A stretch of 64,000 bases of DNA from Rhodovulum sp. P5 (GTDB taxonomy: Bacteria > Pseudomonadota > Alphaproteobacteria > Rhodobacterales > Rhodobacteraceae): the NCBI RefSeq assembly GCF_002079305.1, contig NZ_CP015039.1:2774001-2838000 (forward strand), in the 5' to 3' direction. Of the stretch, positions 50,444-60,985 are shown piece by piece. The notes under the pieces were generated by a model. It saw only the letters and a program-made list of their open reading frames with translations. It did no database searches and was not told where the DNA came from. Within the stretch, counting starts at the first letter, position 1. Each line of letters opens with the position of its first letter. A program made the translations under genes and the position numbers.

Positions 50444-50512
50444 CGGGCGTCGTTGCACCGTCTTGGCGGTTGCACTATTCCGGGTGCGAACCGCTTCATC
50501 CTGGGGGAGCCC

Positions 50513-51139
50513 ATGCATCGGCTGTCGTGCCTGATCCGTCCTGTACTGCTTCTGGCCAGCATGGCGTTTGTGGCCGGCTGCGCGGCCCGGAACCAGGAGT
50601 TGTCGCCCCCGCAGGATCTCGGGAATTTCCGGCTCGGCCATAACATCGTGGTGTCTAAGAACATGGAGAAGGTGCCCCCCAGCCGCGATGCCAGCGCCGA
50701 AGAGTGGAAGACGGTACTGACCGAAGCCATCGACAAGCAGTTCCGCCGCTATCAGGGCGACAAGCTGTACCATCTGGGCGTGAATATCGATGGCTACTCG
50801 CTGGCCGTGCCGGGGATTCCGGTGATCGCCTCGCCCAAGTCGATCCTCGTCATCTCGGCCAATGTCTGGGACGATGCTGCCGGCAAGAAGCTGAACACCG
50901 AAGTCAAGCAGATCACGATCTGGGAGAGTTTGTCGGGCGAGATGCTTTTGGGCTCCGGCCTGACGATGAGCAAGGACCAGCAGATGCGCGACCTTGCCGC
51001 GAATGCGGCGCGCCAGATCGAGGCCTGGCTTGTCGAGAACCGGGAAGAGTGGTTGGGCTATGATCCGGCATCAGCCACGGGCCCTGCCGCCGAAACGGCC
51101 ACATCGCGTCCCGCGCCGCGACCGGCAAGCCTCAACTGA
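50513..51139 (+). CDS. Putative outer-membrane lipoprotein
   Basis: 208 residues. Lipobox FVAGCAA (Cys23) after a short hydrophobic stretch, so acylated and probably in the outer membrane. The mature part has a long central domain (DKLYHLGVNIDGYSLAVPGIP) and a Pro/Ala-rich tail. No family recognised. ATG 50513 has GGGGGAG upstream; the earlier reading overlaps parC's 3' flank. Confidence 0.8.
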   Translation: MHRLSCLIRPVLLLASMAFVAGCAARNQELSPPQDLGNFRLGHNIVVSKNMEKVPPSRDASAEEWKTVLTEAIDKQFRRYQGDKLYHLGVNIDGYSLAVPGIPVIASPKSILVISANVWDDAAGKKLNTEVKQITIWESLSGEMLLGSGLTMSKDQQMRDLAANAARQIEAWLVENREEWLGYDPASATGPAAETATSRPAPRPASLN

Positions 51140-51227
51140 CGCTTGATTTATTTCCGTCCGCGGACTAGAGAGCGCCCGATGTTGAATCGGGCCCGGTCCG
51201 GCCCCCTAATCGATGAGGCGCCCCACC

Positions 51228-52399
<1,172 letters not shown>

Positions 52400-52403
<4 letters not shown>

Positions 52404-52903
52404 CCGGACGACGCGTCACGTCAGTTTTGGGAAAGGCCGCGCTTCTGTGCGGCCTTGCTTTCTTTGGTGCAGCGGGGTCATCCGCGGCCCAGACTGCGTT
52501 CGACAAATTCCCGCAATATACGGGCCGGGTGGTGCGCGTCATCGATGGCGACACGATCGAGGTTGAAATCAACCTCTGGCCAGGTCTGGTCGCACGCTAT
52601 TCGGTTCGTGAGCGGGGGATCGACGCGCCGGAACTCAGGCGCGTGGCCTGTGAGGAAGAGCGCATCTGGGCCGAAGATGCCCGGAGACAGCTTACGCGCC
52701 TCTACCCGGAAGGCACCATCGTCAGACTCGACGATGTAGAGGAGGACTCATTCTCGGGACGCGTGGTTGCTGACATTCGACGGTTGTTGCCATCAAATCA
52801 GTGGATTCCACTGGAACGCGACATGGTCTCGCGCGGCTTGGCCGTCGAATGGACGCCGAAACAGCCCGACGTCCCTTGGTGTCTTCTGGCCAAGACGCGT
52901 TAA
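52400..52903 (+). CDS. Exported staphylococcal nuclease-like protein
   Basis: 167 residues. Signal peptide ([21 protein letters not shown]) then an SNase fold: [36 protein letters not shown] with the calcium-site Asp, and a second half with [12 protein letters not shown]. The GTG start sits in the tuf stop region (GTGA), so it is translated, if at all, by coupling. The Arg/Glu catalytic set is only partly clear (ER in RERGIDAPE), so nuclease activity is not certain. Confidence 0.75.
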
Positions 52904-52991
52904 CCTGACCTGCTGGAATCGGCCAGGACGCTGACAAGCCATTCGGTGTCGGTCACGTCGGCGGTGCAAAAACGTCGTGAGAACTCGATGG

Positions 52992-53453
52992 TCAACCGCC
53001 CGCGGAAACCACCGAACAAATCCGCCGCACCGCAAGTTCGTAGCCTTCCACACCGAACCCCGCCAAAACGCCATCGGCGCGGAGCGAGACATAGGAATGA
53101 TGCCGGAATGCCTCGCGCTTATGGACGTTCGAGATATGGCATTCGATCACCGGCCCCTCGAAGGTGTTGAGCGCATCGAGGATCGCCACCGAGGTGTGGG
53201 TGAAGGCGCCGGGGTTGATGACGATACCGCAGGCGGCGGACCGGGCCTCGTGGATCGTGTCGATGATCACCCCTTCGTGGTTGGACTGGAACAGGTCGAC
53301 CGAGAACCCCTTTCCCTCGGCCAGCTGTGCGCATCTCTGCCGGACGTCGTCGAGCGTGTCGTAGCCATAGATCTCTGGCTGTCGCTGACCGAGGAGATTG
53401 AGGTTCGGGCCGTTCAGGATGTAGATCGTTCTGGACAAGGTACGCTCCGCCAT
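52992..53453 (-). CDS. aroQ: 3-dehydroquinate dehydratase, type II
   Basis: 153 residues. Shikimate pathway, dehydroquinate to dehydroshikimate. [20 protein letters not shown] with Tyr29, [17 protein letters not shown], and [20 protein letters not shown] hold the catalytic Tyr, His and Arg residues. ATG 53453 is chosen over longer readings. Convergent with the nuclease gene. Confidence 0.95.
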   Translation of the reverse strand: MAERTLSRTIYILNGPNLNLLGQRQPEIYGYDTLDDVRQRCAQLAEGKGFSVDLFQSNHEGVIIDTIHEARSAACGIVINPGAFTHTSVAILDALNTFEGPVIECHISNVHKREAFRHHSYVSLRADGVLAGFGVEGYELAVRRICSVVSAGG

Positions 53454-53640
53454 CGTTTGGGTTCTGTCCGGGCTTGAACCTTGCGCGAGGGCGCGCGCGC
53501 CTGCAAGGGGCGCCTCGTGACCCCAGCAACCGCAGGCGTCTGTCATTTGTGGGGGCCGCGGGTCATTCCGCCCCACGCCGGAAATCCCGTGACAGGTACA
53601 GGTTGTGTCGTATCCTTTCCGTCAGGGGAGGGAATCACAA

Positions 53641-54471
53641 ATGCTGCGTTTGCTGATTGTCGTTACGGCTGTCCTGTGCGTCACGCCGGCCTTGGCCCAA
53701 GAGCGTCGCCCAAGCCATTGCATCGCGATTGCCGAGGCTGATCCAGCGATGGAGTTCGTGCAGCTTGCAGGGTTTCGCATGCCCTTTCCCGACGCCTATA
53801 CGGTGCGGATCAATTATATCGAGCACGCCACCTTCCTGATCGAGACCGCCGGCGGTCTGACGGTGGCGACCGACTATACCGGTATGCTGGGGGCAACCAC
53901 CCTGATCCCCGATGTTGTCACGATGAACAACGCCCATGAGACGCACTACACCGTGTTTCCCGACCCCGATATCGCTTATGTTCTGGAAGGCTGGGCGCGC
54001 AACGGGAAGGCCGCCGACCACTATCTCGACCTCGGAGAGATGCTGATCCGCAACGTGCCGACCGATGTCCGGGGGTATGACAGATCACGGGTGCGCCAGA
54101 ACGGCAACTCGATCTTCGTGTTCGAGGTGGCGGGGCTGTGTATCGGTCACCTGGGCCACCTGCATCACGAACCGGACGAGATGCAGTATGCCTCGCTCGG
54201 GCGGCTGGACGTCGTGATGGCGCCGGTCGATGGCGGGATGACGCTGGATTTGCCGACCATGATCAAGGTTCTGACGCGGCTGAAAAGCTCCATCGTGATC
54301 CCGATGCACTGGTTCGGTACCTACTCCCTTGACCGGTTCCTGGCGGGTATCTCGGAGGAGTTTGAGGTGCATCGCCCCGGGATCACGTCCATAGAGGTTT
54401 CGCTCCGCACGCTGCCCCAACGCCCGACGGTCATCGTGCTTGAACCGTCCCCCTTGGTCGACCCATGGTGA
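53641..54471 (+). CDS. Exported MBL-fold metallo-hydrolase
   Basis: 276 residues from ATG 53641 (GGGAGGG upstream). Signal peptide 1-19. INYIEHATFLIETAGGLTVATDY is the UlaG-like MBL opening, followed by NNAHETHYTV, GHLGHLHHEPDE and IPMHWFG with metal-binding His residues. Hydrolase of unknown substrate, periplasmic. Confidence 0.85.
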   Translation: MLRLLIVVTAVLCVTPALAQERRPSHCIAIAEADPAMEFVQLAGFRMPFPDAYTVRINYIEHATFLIETAGGLTVATDYTGMLGATTLIPDVVTMNNAHETHYTVFPDPDIAYVLEGWARNGKAADHYLDLGEMLIRNVPTDVRGYDRSRVRQNGNSIFVFEVAGLCIGHLGHLHHEPDEMQYASLGRLDVVMAPVDGGMTLDLPTMIKVLTRLKSSIVIPMHWFGTYSLDRFLAGISEEFEVHRPGITSIEVSLRTLPQRPTVIVLEPSPLVDPW

Positions 54472-54520
54472 CTTGCGTGGCGACCGGCGCCGTGCTTCAC
54501 CAAGGGGGAAAGGACTGCCC

Positions 54521-55939
54521 ATGCTGAACCCGGTTACCGACGCCTTTGCCGCGGACCTGCGTGGCCGATTGCCCGACCATGTATTCCGGGAACTGGCACC
54601 GGCCTATCTGGAGGAACCGCGTGGCCGCTATGTGGGGCGGGGGGGCCTGTTGCTGGCCCCCTCGAGCACGGCAGAGGTGGCAGAGATCGTGCGCGCCTGC
54701 GCCGCGGCGCGGGTCGGGATCGTGCCCTATGGCGGCGGCACGGGGCTGGTCGGTGGGCAAGTCATGCCCGATGGCCCCGCCCCGGTCATCGTGACGCTGG
54801 AACGGATGCGGGCGATCCGGGCGGTTTATCCGACCGAGAATGTGATCGTTGCCGAGGCCGGTGCCATTCTGGCCGAGGTGCAGGGGGCCGCAGAGAACGC
54901 CGGGCGGCTGTTCCCGTTGTCGCTGGCGTCGGAAGGGTCGGCGCGGATCGGCGGGCTTTTGTCGACCAACGCCGGCGGGGTGAATGTGCTGCGCTATGGC
55001 AATGCGCGGGATCTGTGTCTTGGTGTCGAGGCCGTGCTGCCGGACGGAACGATCCTGAACGGATTGAAACGGCTGCGGAAGGACAACACCGGCTATGATC
55101 TGCGCCACCTTCTGATCGGGGCAGAGGGCACACTGGGCATCATAACAGCGGCGGCGCTGAAACTGGTCCCGCGTCCGGTTCAAACCGGTTCGGCGCTGAT
55201 GGTGGTGACCGATCCTGCGGCGGCCTTGGACCTGCTGGCCTTGGCCGGGGCGCAGATCGGCGAGGGCGTGTCGGCGTTTGAGTTGATGCACCGGATGGGG
55301 CTGGACTTTCTGGCCGAAACCCTGCCGCAGGTCCGCCTGCCATTCGGGCAGGCGCCAGAATGGATGGTCCTGATCGATGTCGGGCTTGGGGCCGGTCAGG
55401 ACCCGTCCGAGGCGCTTGAAACCCTGTTCGTTGCGGCAAGCGAGGCCGGTCTTGTCAGCGACGGTCTCATCGCCCGGTCAGAGGGGCAGAGGGCGGAGTT
55501 CTGGGCCGTGCGCGAGAGCATCCCGCTGGCCAATCGCAAGATCGGCTCGATCTCCTCGCACGACATCTCGGTGCCGCTCTCGGCGATCCCTGAATTCATC
55601 GAACGTGGCGGCCCGGCGCTGGCAAAGCTCGGCCGGTTCCGGATCAACTGCTTCGGGCATGTGGGCGACGGGAACCTGCACTACAACGTCTTCCCGATGC
55701 CGGGGGAAACGCGCGCCGACCACGATCACCTGCGTGGGGACATCAAGCGCTGCGTCCACGATCTGGTGCACGACCTTGGCGGGTCGGTCAGCGCCGAACA
55801 CGGGGTGGGGCGCCTGAAGGTCGACGATCTGGAGTGGTATTCTGATCCGGCGAAACTGGCGGCCATGCGGGCGATCAAGTCGGCCCTCGACCCTGCGGGG
55901 ATTATGAACCCGGGGGCTGTGCTTCGGTCACCCGACTGA
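54521..55939 (+). CDS. FAD-binding oxidoreductase, GlcD/D2HGDH type
   Basis: 472 residues. FAD_binding_4 motif VPYGGGTGLVGG near residue 75, then LRKDNTGYDLRHLLIGAEGTLG, and the C-terminal FAD-linked oxidase domain with INCFGHVGDGNLHYNVFP and SAEHGVGRLKV. Oxidises a D-2-hydroxyacid such as D-lactate, glycolate or 2-hydroxyglutarate; which one is not decided by sequence. ATG 54521 after AAGGGGG. Confidence 0.88.
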   Translation: MLNPVTDAFAADLRGRLPDHVFRELAPAYLEEPRGRYVGRGGLLLAPSSTAEVAEIVRACAAARVGIVPYGGGTGLVGGQVMPDGPAPVIVTLERMRAIRAVYPTENVIVAEAGAILAEVQGAAENAGRLFPLSLASEGSARIGGLLSTNAGGVNVLRYGNARDLCLGVEAVLPDGTILNGLKRLRKDNTGYDLRHLLIGAEGTLGIITAAALKLVPRPVQTGSALMVVTDPAAALDLLALAGAQIGEGVSAFELMHRMGLDFLAETLPQVRLPFGQAPEWMVLIDVGLGAGQDPSEALETLFVAASEAGLVSDGLIARSEGQRAEFWAVRESIPLANRKIGSISSHDISVPLSAIPEFIERGGPALAKLGRFRINCFGHVGDGNLHYNVFPMPGETRADHDHLRGDIKRCVHDLVHDLGGSVSAEHGVGRLKVDDLEWYSDPAKLAAMRAIKSALDPAGIMNPGAVLRSPD

Positions 55940-55960
55940 GACGCACGTCCCACGACGGAG

Positions 55961-55984
55961 GGGCGGGCCGGGGGTGGCCCGCCC
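55961..55984. terminator. Bidirectional terminator
   Basis: Perfect 9-bp arms GGGCGGGCC / GGCCCGCCC with a 6-nt loop, followed by TTT, between convergent FAD oxidoreductase and apt genes. Confidence 0.7.
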
Positions 55985-55990
55985 TTTCGG

Positions 55991-56530
55991 TCAGTGGCCC
56001 GAATATTCGCAAAGCGCGTGGACATCCATGCCCATTGCTTCCAGCCGGCGGCGGCCGCCGAGGTCCGGCAGGTCGACAACGAAGACGCATCCGACGACCT
56101 CGGCCCCAAGACGTTCGCACAGCTTGATCCCCGCCTCGGCAGTGCCGCCGGTGGCCAACAGGTCGTCCACGATCAGGACCTTCTCCCCCGGTGCAAGGGC
56201 ATCGTCGTGGATCTCGACGATCGCCTCGCCGTATTCCAGCTGGTATTCCTCGGCGATGGTGGCGGCGGGCAGCTTGCCCTTCTTGCGCACGGGCACGAAA
56301 CCCCGGGACAATTGGTGTGCAATGGCCCCGCCAAGGATGAAGCCGCGCGCCTCAAGCCCCACGACCTTGTCGATCTGAGCGCCGGCATAGGGGTGAAGCA
56401 TCTGGTCGATGGCCATGCGGAACCCGCGCGGGTCGGCAAACAGCGTGGTCACGTCGCGGAACATGATCCCTTCATGCGGGAAGTCGACGATGGTTCGGAT
56501 ATAGTCCTTGACGCTGTTGCTGTTCGCCAT
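55991..56530 (-). CDS. apt: Adenine phosphoribosyltransferase
   Basis: 179 residues. Salvages adenine to AMP using PRPP. PRPP loop [17 protein letters not shown]-terminal [18 protein letters not shown] and [17 protein letters not shown] complete the APRT signature. Metabolic link to mtnP, 1.4 kb away, whose reaction releases adenine. Confidence 0.95.
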   Translation of the reverse strand: MANSNSVKDYIRTIVDFPHEGIMFRDVTTLFADPRGFRMAIDQMLHPYAGAQIDKVVGLEARGFILGGAIAHQLSRGFVPVRKKGKLPAATIAEEYQLEYGEAIVEIHDDALAPGEKVLIVDDLLATGGTAEAGIKLCERLGAEVVGCVFVVDLPDLGGRRRLEAMGMDVHALCEYSGH

Positions 56531-56623
56531 CTTCGGGGCCCCTTGCAGAATTTTCGCGCCCCGGTTTGGCCGATCAGGGGTCCCCGCGCAAGGGCCTGCT
56601 TTGCCGCAAGCGCGGGGCGGAGG

Positions 56624-56740
56624 TCATTTTTTCCAGGTGGCGAAGTAGCGGTAGAAACTGTCGGACATCCACTTCAGGTGCGGCTTCCGCCAATCCATCC
56701 GGTCGCGAAGCAGCAGCGACTGTGCAGTATGAAGATTCAT
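56624..56740 (-). CDS. Small ORF, 38 residues, unknown
   Basis: The product starts MNLHTAQSLLLRD and ends FYRYFATWKK; basic and aromatic, no signal or membrane segment. AAGGG lies about 10 nt before ATG 56740. It is divergent from the RHH gene over a 113-bp AT-rich region. I recognise no family; coding status depends on the ribosome site and position only. Confidence 0.45.
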   Translation of the reverse strand: MNLHTAQSLLLRDRMDWRKPHLKWMSDSFYRYFATWKK

Positions 56741-56853
56741 GGCATAGTTCCCTTTTTTGTCGTTATTGCTAACTGTTAACGTGTTGTGGTTAATGAGATA
56801 TGTATATACAGTGCATAGGCAAAAGTCAAGAAATGGCGGAAGGTGCGGCAGAT
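56741..56853. promoter_or_regulatory. AT-rich divergent promoter region with TGTATATACA palindrome
   Basis: Conspicuously AT-rich against the rest of the window. A perfect 10-bp palindrome TGTATATACA sits at 56801-56810, and two GTTAA-type boxes occur at about 56775 and 56790. Fits a shared operator of an RHH regulator. Confidence 0.45.
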
Positions 56854-57018
56854 ATGGGGAAGAAGAGTGGCAAGAAGGACAGCCAACTCGTTCTGCGGCT
56901 CGACAAGGACGAGCGCGACGACTTCGTCCGGCTGTGCAAGGAACTTGACACAAGCGCGGCGCGGGAAATTCGCGCCTTCATCCGGAAATTCATGAAAGAA
57001 AACGGGAACAAGGGCTGA
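56854..57018 (+). CDS. Ribbon-helix-helix (RHH) domain protein
   Basis: 54 residues from ATG 56854 (GGAAGG upstream). SQLVLRLDKDERDDFVRLC is a beta strand followed by helix A, then DTSAAREIRAFIRKFMKENG as helix B: the Arc/CopG RHH layout. Dimeric DNA binding is expected. ATG 56833 would give 61 residues. Divergent from a 38-residue ORF. Confidence 0.75.
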   Translation: MGKKSGKKDSQLVLRLDKDERDDFVRLCKELDTSAAREIRAFIRKFMKENGNKG

Positions 57019-57050
57019 CCCTTGCTCCCGTCAGAGTAAGGCGGCCAGGG

Positions 57051-57923
57051 TCAGGCGTTCAGAACGCGGCCCGCAACGGCACTCAGCTTGCCCACCAGCG
57101 CGGGGTCGCGCTTTTCCGGCGCGGTCAGGATGGCATAGTCCAATGCCCGGTCGCAGCCCTTTTCACAGGCTTTGTGCTCACCCAGAAGTTTCGGCAGCCG
57201 GGTTACCATCGCGCGGGCCTTTTCGGCGTTGCCCATCAGTGTCTTGACGATGTCGCCCACATCGACGGCGTCATGGTCGGGATGCCAGCAGTCGAAATCG
57301 GTGACCATGGCGATGGAGGCATAACAAAGCTCCGCCTCGCGGGCGAGCTTGGCTTCGGGCATGTTGGTCATGCCGATCACGTCGCAGCCCCAGTTCTCCC
57401 GGTAGAGCTTGGATTCGGCGAGGGTCGAGAATTGGGGGCCTTCCATCGCCAGGTAGGTGCCGCCGTCATGGACGGTGATCCCCTCATCGCGAGAGGCCTG
57501 AAGACAGGCGGCCGACAGCCGCCCGCAGGTGGGATGGGCGACGCTGACATGGGCCACGCAGCCGGTGCCGAAAAAGCTCTTCTCGCGGGCGAAAGTCCGG
57601 TCGATGAACTGGTCAACCACGACGAATTCGCCCGGTGCGAAATCCTCGCGGAACGACCCGCAGGCCGACACCGACACGACATCGGTTGCCCCCAGACGCT
57701 TCAGCGCGTCGATATTGGCCCGGTAGGGCACGGTCGAGGGCGAATGCACATGGCCGCGTCCGTGGCGGGGCAGAAAGGCCATCTTCACACCGTCCAGTGT
57801 GCCGGTCAGGATCTCGTCAGACGGTGTGCCCCAAGGGCTCTCCACCGCCTGCCATGTCGCATCTTCCAGTCCGTCGATGTCGTAGACGCCGGAGCCCCCG
57901 ATCACCGCAATCATCCGTTCCAT
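57051..57923 (-). CDS. mtnP: S-methyl-5'-thioadenosine phosphorylase
   Basis: 290 residues. Cleaves methylthioadenosine to adenine and methylthioribose 1-phosphate. IAVIGGSGVYDIDGLED, FLPRHGRGHVHSPSTVPYRAN and the nucleoside phosphorylase signature TDVVSVSACGSF; MTNMPEAKLAREAELCYASI closes the active site. Start 57923 with AAGGGG upstream. Adenine produced feeds apt. Confidence 0.95.
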   Translation of the reverse strand: MERMIAVIGGSGVYDIDGLEDATWQAVESPWGTPSDEILTGTLDGVKMAFLPRHGRGHVHSPSTVPYRANIDALKRLGATDVVSVSACGSFREDFAPGEFVVVDQFIDRTFAREKSFFGTGCVAHVSVAHPTCGRLSAACLQASRDEGITVHDGGTYLAMEGPQFSTLAESKLYRENWGCDVIGMTNMPEAKLAREAELCYASIAMVTDFDCWHPDHDAVDVGDIVKTLMGNAEKARAMVTRLPKLLGEHKACEKGCDRALDYAILTAPEKRDPALVGKLSAVAGRVLNA

Positions 57924-58024
57924 GTCATCCGCCCCTTTGTTTGAAATGGCATGCGGCCCCCTTATCGGGGCCTCGTGCGCAGAAGGAAAGCCTCAGCAAG
58001 GCCGCAGGAGTGAATATCGCCTAT

Positions 58025-58630
58025 TCACTCGTCCGGGCGCTTGAGTTCGAAGATCTCGCGTACAACCGTGTAGTCGCGGTAACCCATGCGGGCGAGCGGT
58101 TGAAAGCGGGTCACGTCGAACCGCCCGTCGACAAGACAGTCGTCGCGCAGATGAATTCCCGTGACCTCGCCCAGCACCAGGAAATTGGAGGTGCCCTCCA
58201 GCTCCACGATTTGCGTCATCCGGCATTCAAGGCTGGCCGGTGCCCCGGCCACCCGGGGGCAGTCGACGGTTTCGCAGTCGGCTTTCGCCAGCCCGGCTTG
58301 GTGAAACTCGTCCACCTCGCGCGGCCACGGGCCAGAGGTGACGTTCATCGCGTCGCAGGCGCCATGTTCCACAATGTTGACGCAGAAGACGCCGGTGTCG
58401 CGGATATTGGCCACGCTGTCCTTTGTCCCGTCGCGGTCCGGCTTGGCCGAGGTCGAGGCGAACATCACCTGGGGTGGCGTATAGGCCACGGCATTGAAGA
58501 AGGAATAGGGGGCAAGGTTGTCCCGGCCATCGGCGCCGCGGGTTGCGATCCAGCCGATGGGGCGGGGGGTGACGATGGCGTTGAAAGGGTTGTGCGGCAG
58601 GCCGTGCCCGTTCGCGGGGCGGTAGAACAT
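58025..58630 (-). CDS. Flavin reductase family protein
   Basis: 201 residues. FMN-binding flavin reductase-like domain: TPRPIGWIATRGADGRDNLAPYSFFNAVAY, then GTKDSVANIRDTGVFCVNIV. Probably binds FMN and reduces it with NAD(P)H for a monooxygenase partner, not in the window. ATG 58630 follows AAAGGA; 58648 is the alternative. Confidence 0.88.
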   Translation of the reverse strand: MFYRPANGHGLPHNPFNAIVTPRPIGWIATRGADGRDNLAPYSFFNAVAYTPPQVMFASTSAKPDRDGTKDSVANIRDTGVFCVNIVEHGACDAMNVTSGPWPREVDEFHQAGLAKADCETVDCPRVAGAPASLECRMTQIVELEGTSNFLVLGEVTGIHLRDDCLVDGRFDVTRFQPLARMGYRDYTVVREIFELKRPDE

Positions 58631-58703
58631 CGGGGTCCTTTCAGACATTTGCCCCCGACATACCCGCGTGCTAGGGCCGTTTCCAGAGTTAAGCGGGGGC
58701 AGC

Positions 58704-59207
58704 GTGATCCGGCTGGCAGAAGAAACGGCCGAGGACTGGTGGGAAGTCGAGGCGCTTTACGACCTGTGCTTTGCGCCGGGGAGAGAGGCGCTGTCGTCCT
58801 ACCGTTTGCGGGACGGAGTGGCGCCGGTGGCGGGCCTGTGCCTGACCGCCCGCGACGACCACGGGATCCTCGCCGCCGCGATCCGGTTCTGGCCGGTGCG
58901 GATCGGGCAACATGAGGCCCTGTTGCTGGGCCCCATCGCCGTTCACCCCACACGGCAGGGGGAGGGGCTGGGCGCGATCCTGATGCGGGAGTCGCTCCAG
59001 CGGGCGCTGGATTTGGGCCATGGCCGGGTGATGCTTGTCGGCGATGCGCCGTACTATGCCCGGTTCGGGTTTGAAAAGCTGGACGGGGTAGAGATGCCGC
59101 CCCCCACCAACCCCGACCGGGTTCTGGGTATCGCACTGGTGCCCGGCGCGTGGGAGGGTGTTTCGGGGCAGGTTGAGCGAGATGAAGTCCCTCAAGTTCA
59201 CCAGTAA
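58704..59207 (+). CDS. GNAT N-acetyltransferase with 3' end in the insertion sequence
   Basis: 167 residues from GTG 58704 (GGGGG upstream). Acetyl-CoA motif LGPIAVHPTRQGEGLGAILM and PYYARFGFEKL are GNAT blocks of the YhbS type. The last six codons, VPQVHQ and TAA, lie in or at the edge of the IS sequence that starts at 59190, so the natural C-terminus has been lost or replaced. The catalytic core is complete, so it may still work. Confidence 0.82.
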   Translation: MIRLAEETAEDWWEVEALYDLCFAPGREALSSYRLRDGVAPVAGLCLTARDDHGILAAAIRFWPVRIGQHEALLLGPIAVHPTRQGEGLGAILMRESLQRALDLGHGRVMLVGDAPYYARFGFEKLDGVEMPPPTNPDRVLGIALVPGAWEGVSGQVERDEVPQVHQ

Positions 59208-60985
59208 AACGCGTAAGTGATTGATATCGTTATGGCGAGATTGGCCAAAATGTAACTACGCGAGGGTGATCAGGCGGGTTTTGGCAGGTTCAGGGTGTCG
59301 AAGAGGTCCAGTTGTTCGGGGGTCGGGGTGGTGAGGCCGTCGAGCTTTCGGTCGGCGATCCGGGCTTCGTGGCGGTGGATGCGCGCGAGCATGTCGAGGG
59401 CGGTTCGTGGGCTGGCGTCATGTCCTTTTGCCTTCAGCCGCATGCGCATGACGCGGTAGAGGACGAGGGCGAGAAAGCAGATCAGCGCGTGGGCGCGGAT
59501 GCGGTCGGGCAGCCGATGGTGGACGGGGGCGATCTCGATATCGGATTTCAGGACGCGGAAGCCGCGTTCGATATCGGCCAGCGACTTGTAGCGGGTCACG
59601 GTTGCGGTCGGCGTCAGGTCGGGGGCATTGGTCAGCAGGGCGAGCTTGCCGTCGAAGAGTTCGGCTCGGGCGACGGCGTCTTCGTCGATGCTGTAGCTGA
59701 ACCGGTCGGCCTGCAGGTCTGCCTTGAGGAACCGGGTCAGTTCGGCCTCGGCCACGGCGCGCGTGAAGCGGCTATAGGCGCCGCGGTCGGAGGCGCGGCG
59801 GCCCCGCGCCGTCTGGCCGTCGTCTTGCGCATCGAGCTTGGCGACCATCTTTTCGGCCTGGGCTTCAAGTTCGGCGATGCGGGCGCGACGTCGTTCGGAT
59901 TGGTCGGCGGCTCGAACGGGATCATGGGCGACGATCAGGCGATGGCCGGCAAAATTGCTTTCCGCTAGGCCGCCTTCGTCGAAGGCAAGGCCCCGAAAGG
60001 TCTCGACCAGATCGGCATAGCGACGGGCGGGGACGGCGAGGATGAACTCCAGCTTGCGGTCGTCCTGATCGGCCAGGGCGGTCAGTTCGTCGATGTTTTC
60101 AAGGCTGAGCAGGCCACGGTCGGCGACCAGGATGACACGCTGCACGGGAAACCGCTGCAACACCGTCTGCAGCATGCCCTGCAGGGTTTTCGTCTCCCCG
60201 ACATTGCCGGGGTGGACCGTGTGCATGAGCGGCAGGCCGTCGGCGGTTTGCACGACGCCGAGCACGAATTGCCGGGCGATGCCACCGGTTTCCTTGTTCA
60301 TGCCATAGGCGCGGAGGTCGTCGTCAACCTCTCCGTCGCCATGGATGCGCACCGTGGTCAGGTCGTAGAAGACCACGGCCAGGTCCCGATCGACCAGCGG
60401 ACGGATTTGTCTGGCCAGTTCCATCTCGACCCGCTCGGCATGGTCCATCAGCGCATCCATGGCGCGGAGCAGATGTTGATGCGTGACGGTGTCCGGCATC
60501 GCCGGCATGGCGACCGTTTCCAGCCAGCGCAGGCAGCCCAGCTTGCTTGTGGGGTCGCACAACCGATTGAACACCATGGCGCGGACCAGCGCCTCCACGT
60601 CGACTTTCCGCTTGCCGGAACGCAGCGCACGGCCGAGGGCATGATCGAAACCAAGGTCCTTCCACAACTCGTGCAGGGCAAAGACGTCGCCATAGCTGCG
60701 CGCCGCCTCGTAGGTGATCTCGGCCTTCTCGGGCTCGACCCGACCCGCGGCGCGACTGAGCCCCCGGATCAGCGCATCGAGCTGGCCATCCTTCATCCCG
60801 TCCACGCGCCCCAGATTGGCCACGACGCGCAGCCGGGGCTTGCCCGCCTCGTTACGGAAGGACTCGACAATCTGCAGATAGCGACGCCCGCCGCTCTCGG
60901 TGATGCGCGTGAACATGGCATGCAGGATATCGCACGTTTGGGCGCATTCATAGGGTCTTAAACATCATAACGTGTAACTACACGA
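59190..60985 (-). mobile_element. IS1634-type insertion sequence, copy 1
   Basis: Left end fixed at 59190, where the sequence becomes shared with copy 2 at 62302. The right end is approximate: copy 2 is cut by the window, so the boundary near 60985 is judged from a GTGTAACTACAC block. A related ATGTAACTACGCG block lies near the left end in direct orientation. No clear terminal inverted repeat or target duplication was found. Confidence 0.75.
59270..60916 (-). CDS. IS1634-type transposase, copy 1
   Basis: 548 residues, full length. DDE catalytic residues: Asp185 in VVFYDLTTVR, Asp266 in LVADRGLLSLENID, and Glu450 in DIERGFRVLKSDIE with Arg451 and Lys457, an IS4-superfamily pattern. Sequence and length suit IS1634. 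Close to copy 2 at about 95% or more by eye; the clearest block of difference is near residues 160-170 (HAERVEMELARQ here). Confidence 0.88.
   Translation of the reverse strand: MFTRITESGGRRYLQIVESFRNEAGKPRLRVVANLGRVDGMKDGQLDALIRGLSRAAGRVEPEKAEITYEAARSYGDVFALHELWKDLGFDHALGRALRSGKRKVDVEALVRAMVFNRLCDPTSKLGCLRWLETVAMPAMPDTVTHQHLLRAMDALMDHAERVEMELARQIRPLVDRDLAVVFYDLTTVRIHGDGEVDDDLRAYGMNKETGGIARQFVLGVVQTADGLPLMHTVHPGNVGETKTLQGMLQTVLQRFPVQRVILVADRGLLSLENIDELTALADQDDRKLEFILAVPARRYADLVETFRGLAFDEGGLAESNFAGHRLIVAHDPVRAADQSERRRARIAELEAQAEKMVAKLDAQDDGQTARGRRASDRGAYSRFTRAVAEAELTRFLKADLQADRFSYSIDEDAVARAELFDGKLALLTNAPDLTPTATVTRYKSLADIERGFRVLKSDIEIAPVHHRLPDRIRAHALICFLALVLYRVMRMRLKAKGHDASPRTALDMLARIHRHEARIADRKLDGLTTPTPEQLDLFDTLNLPKPA

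Noticed and set aside
57016..57054. CTGACCCT/AGGGTCAG hairpin between RHH gene and mtnP
   Set aside because: Loop of more than 20 nt and no T tract.
59190..60985. Terminal inverted repeats of the insertion sequence
   Set aside because: The TGTAACTAC-like blocks near both ends are in direct, not inverted, orientation, and the left end has no complement at the right.
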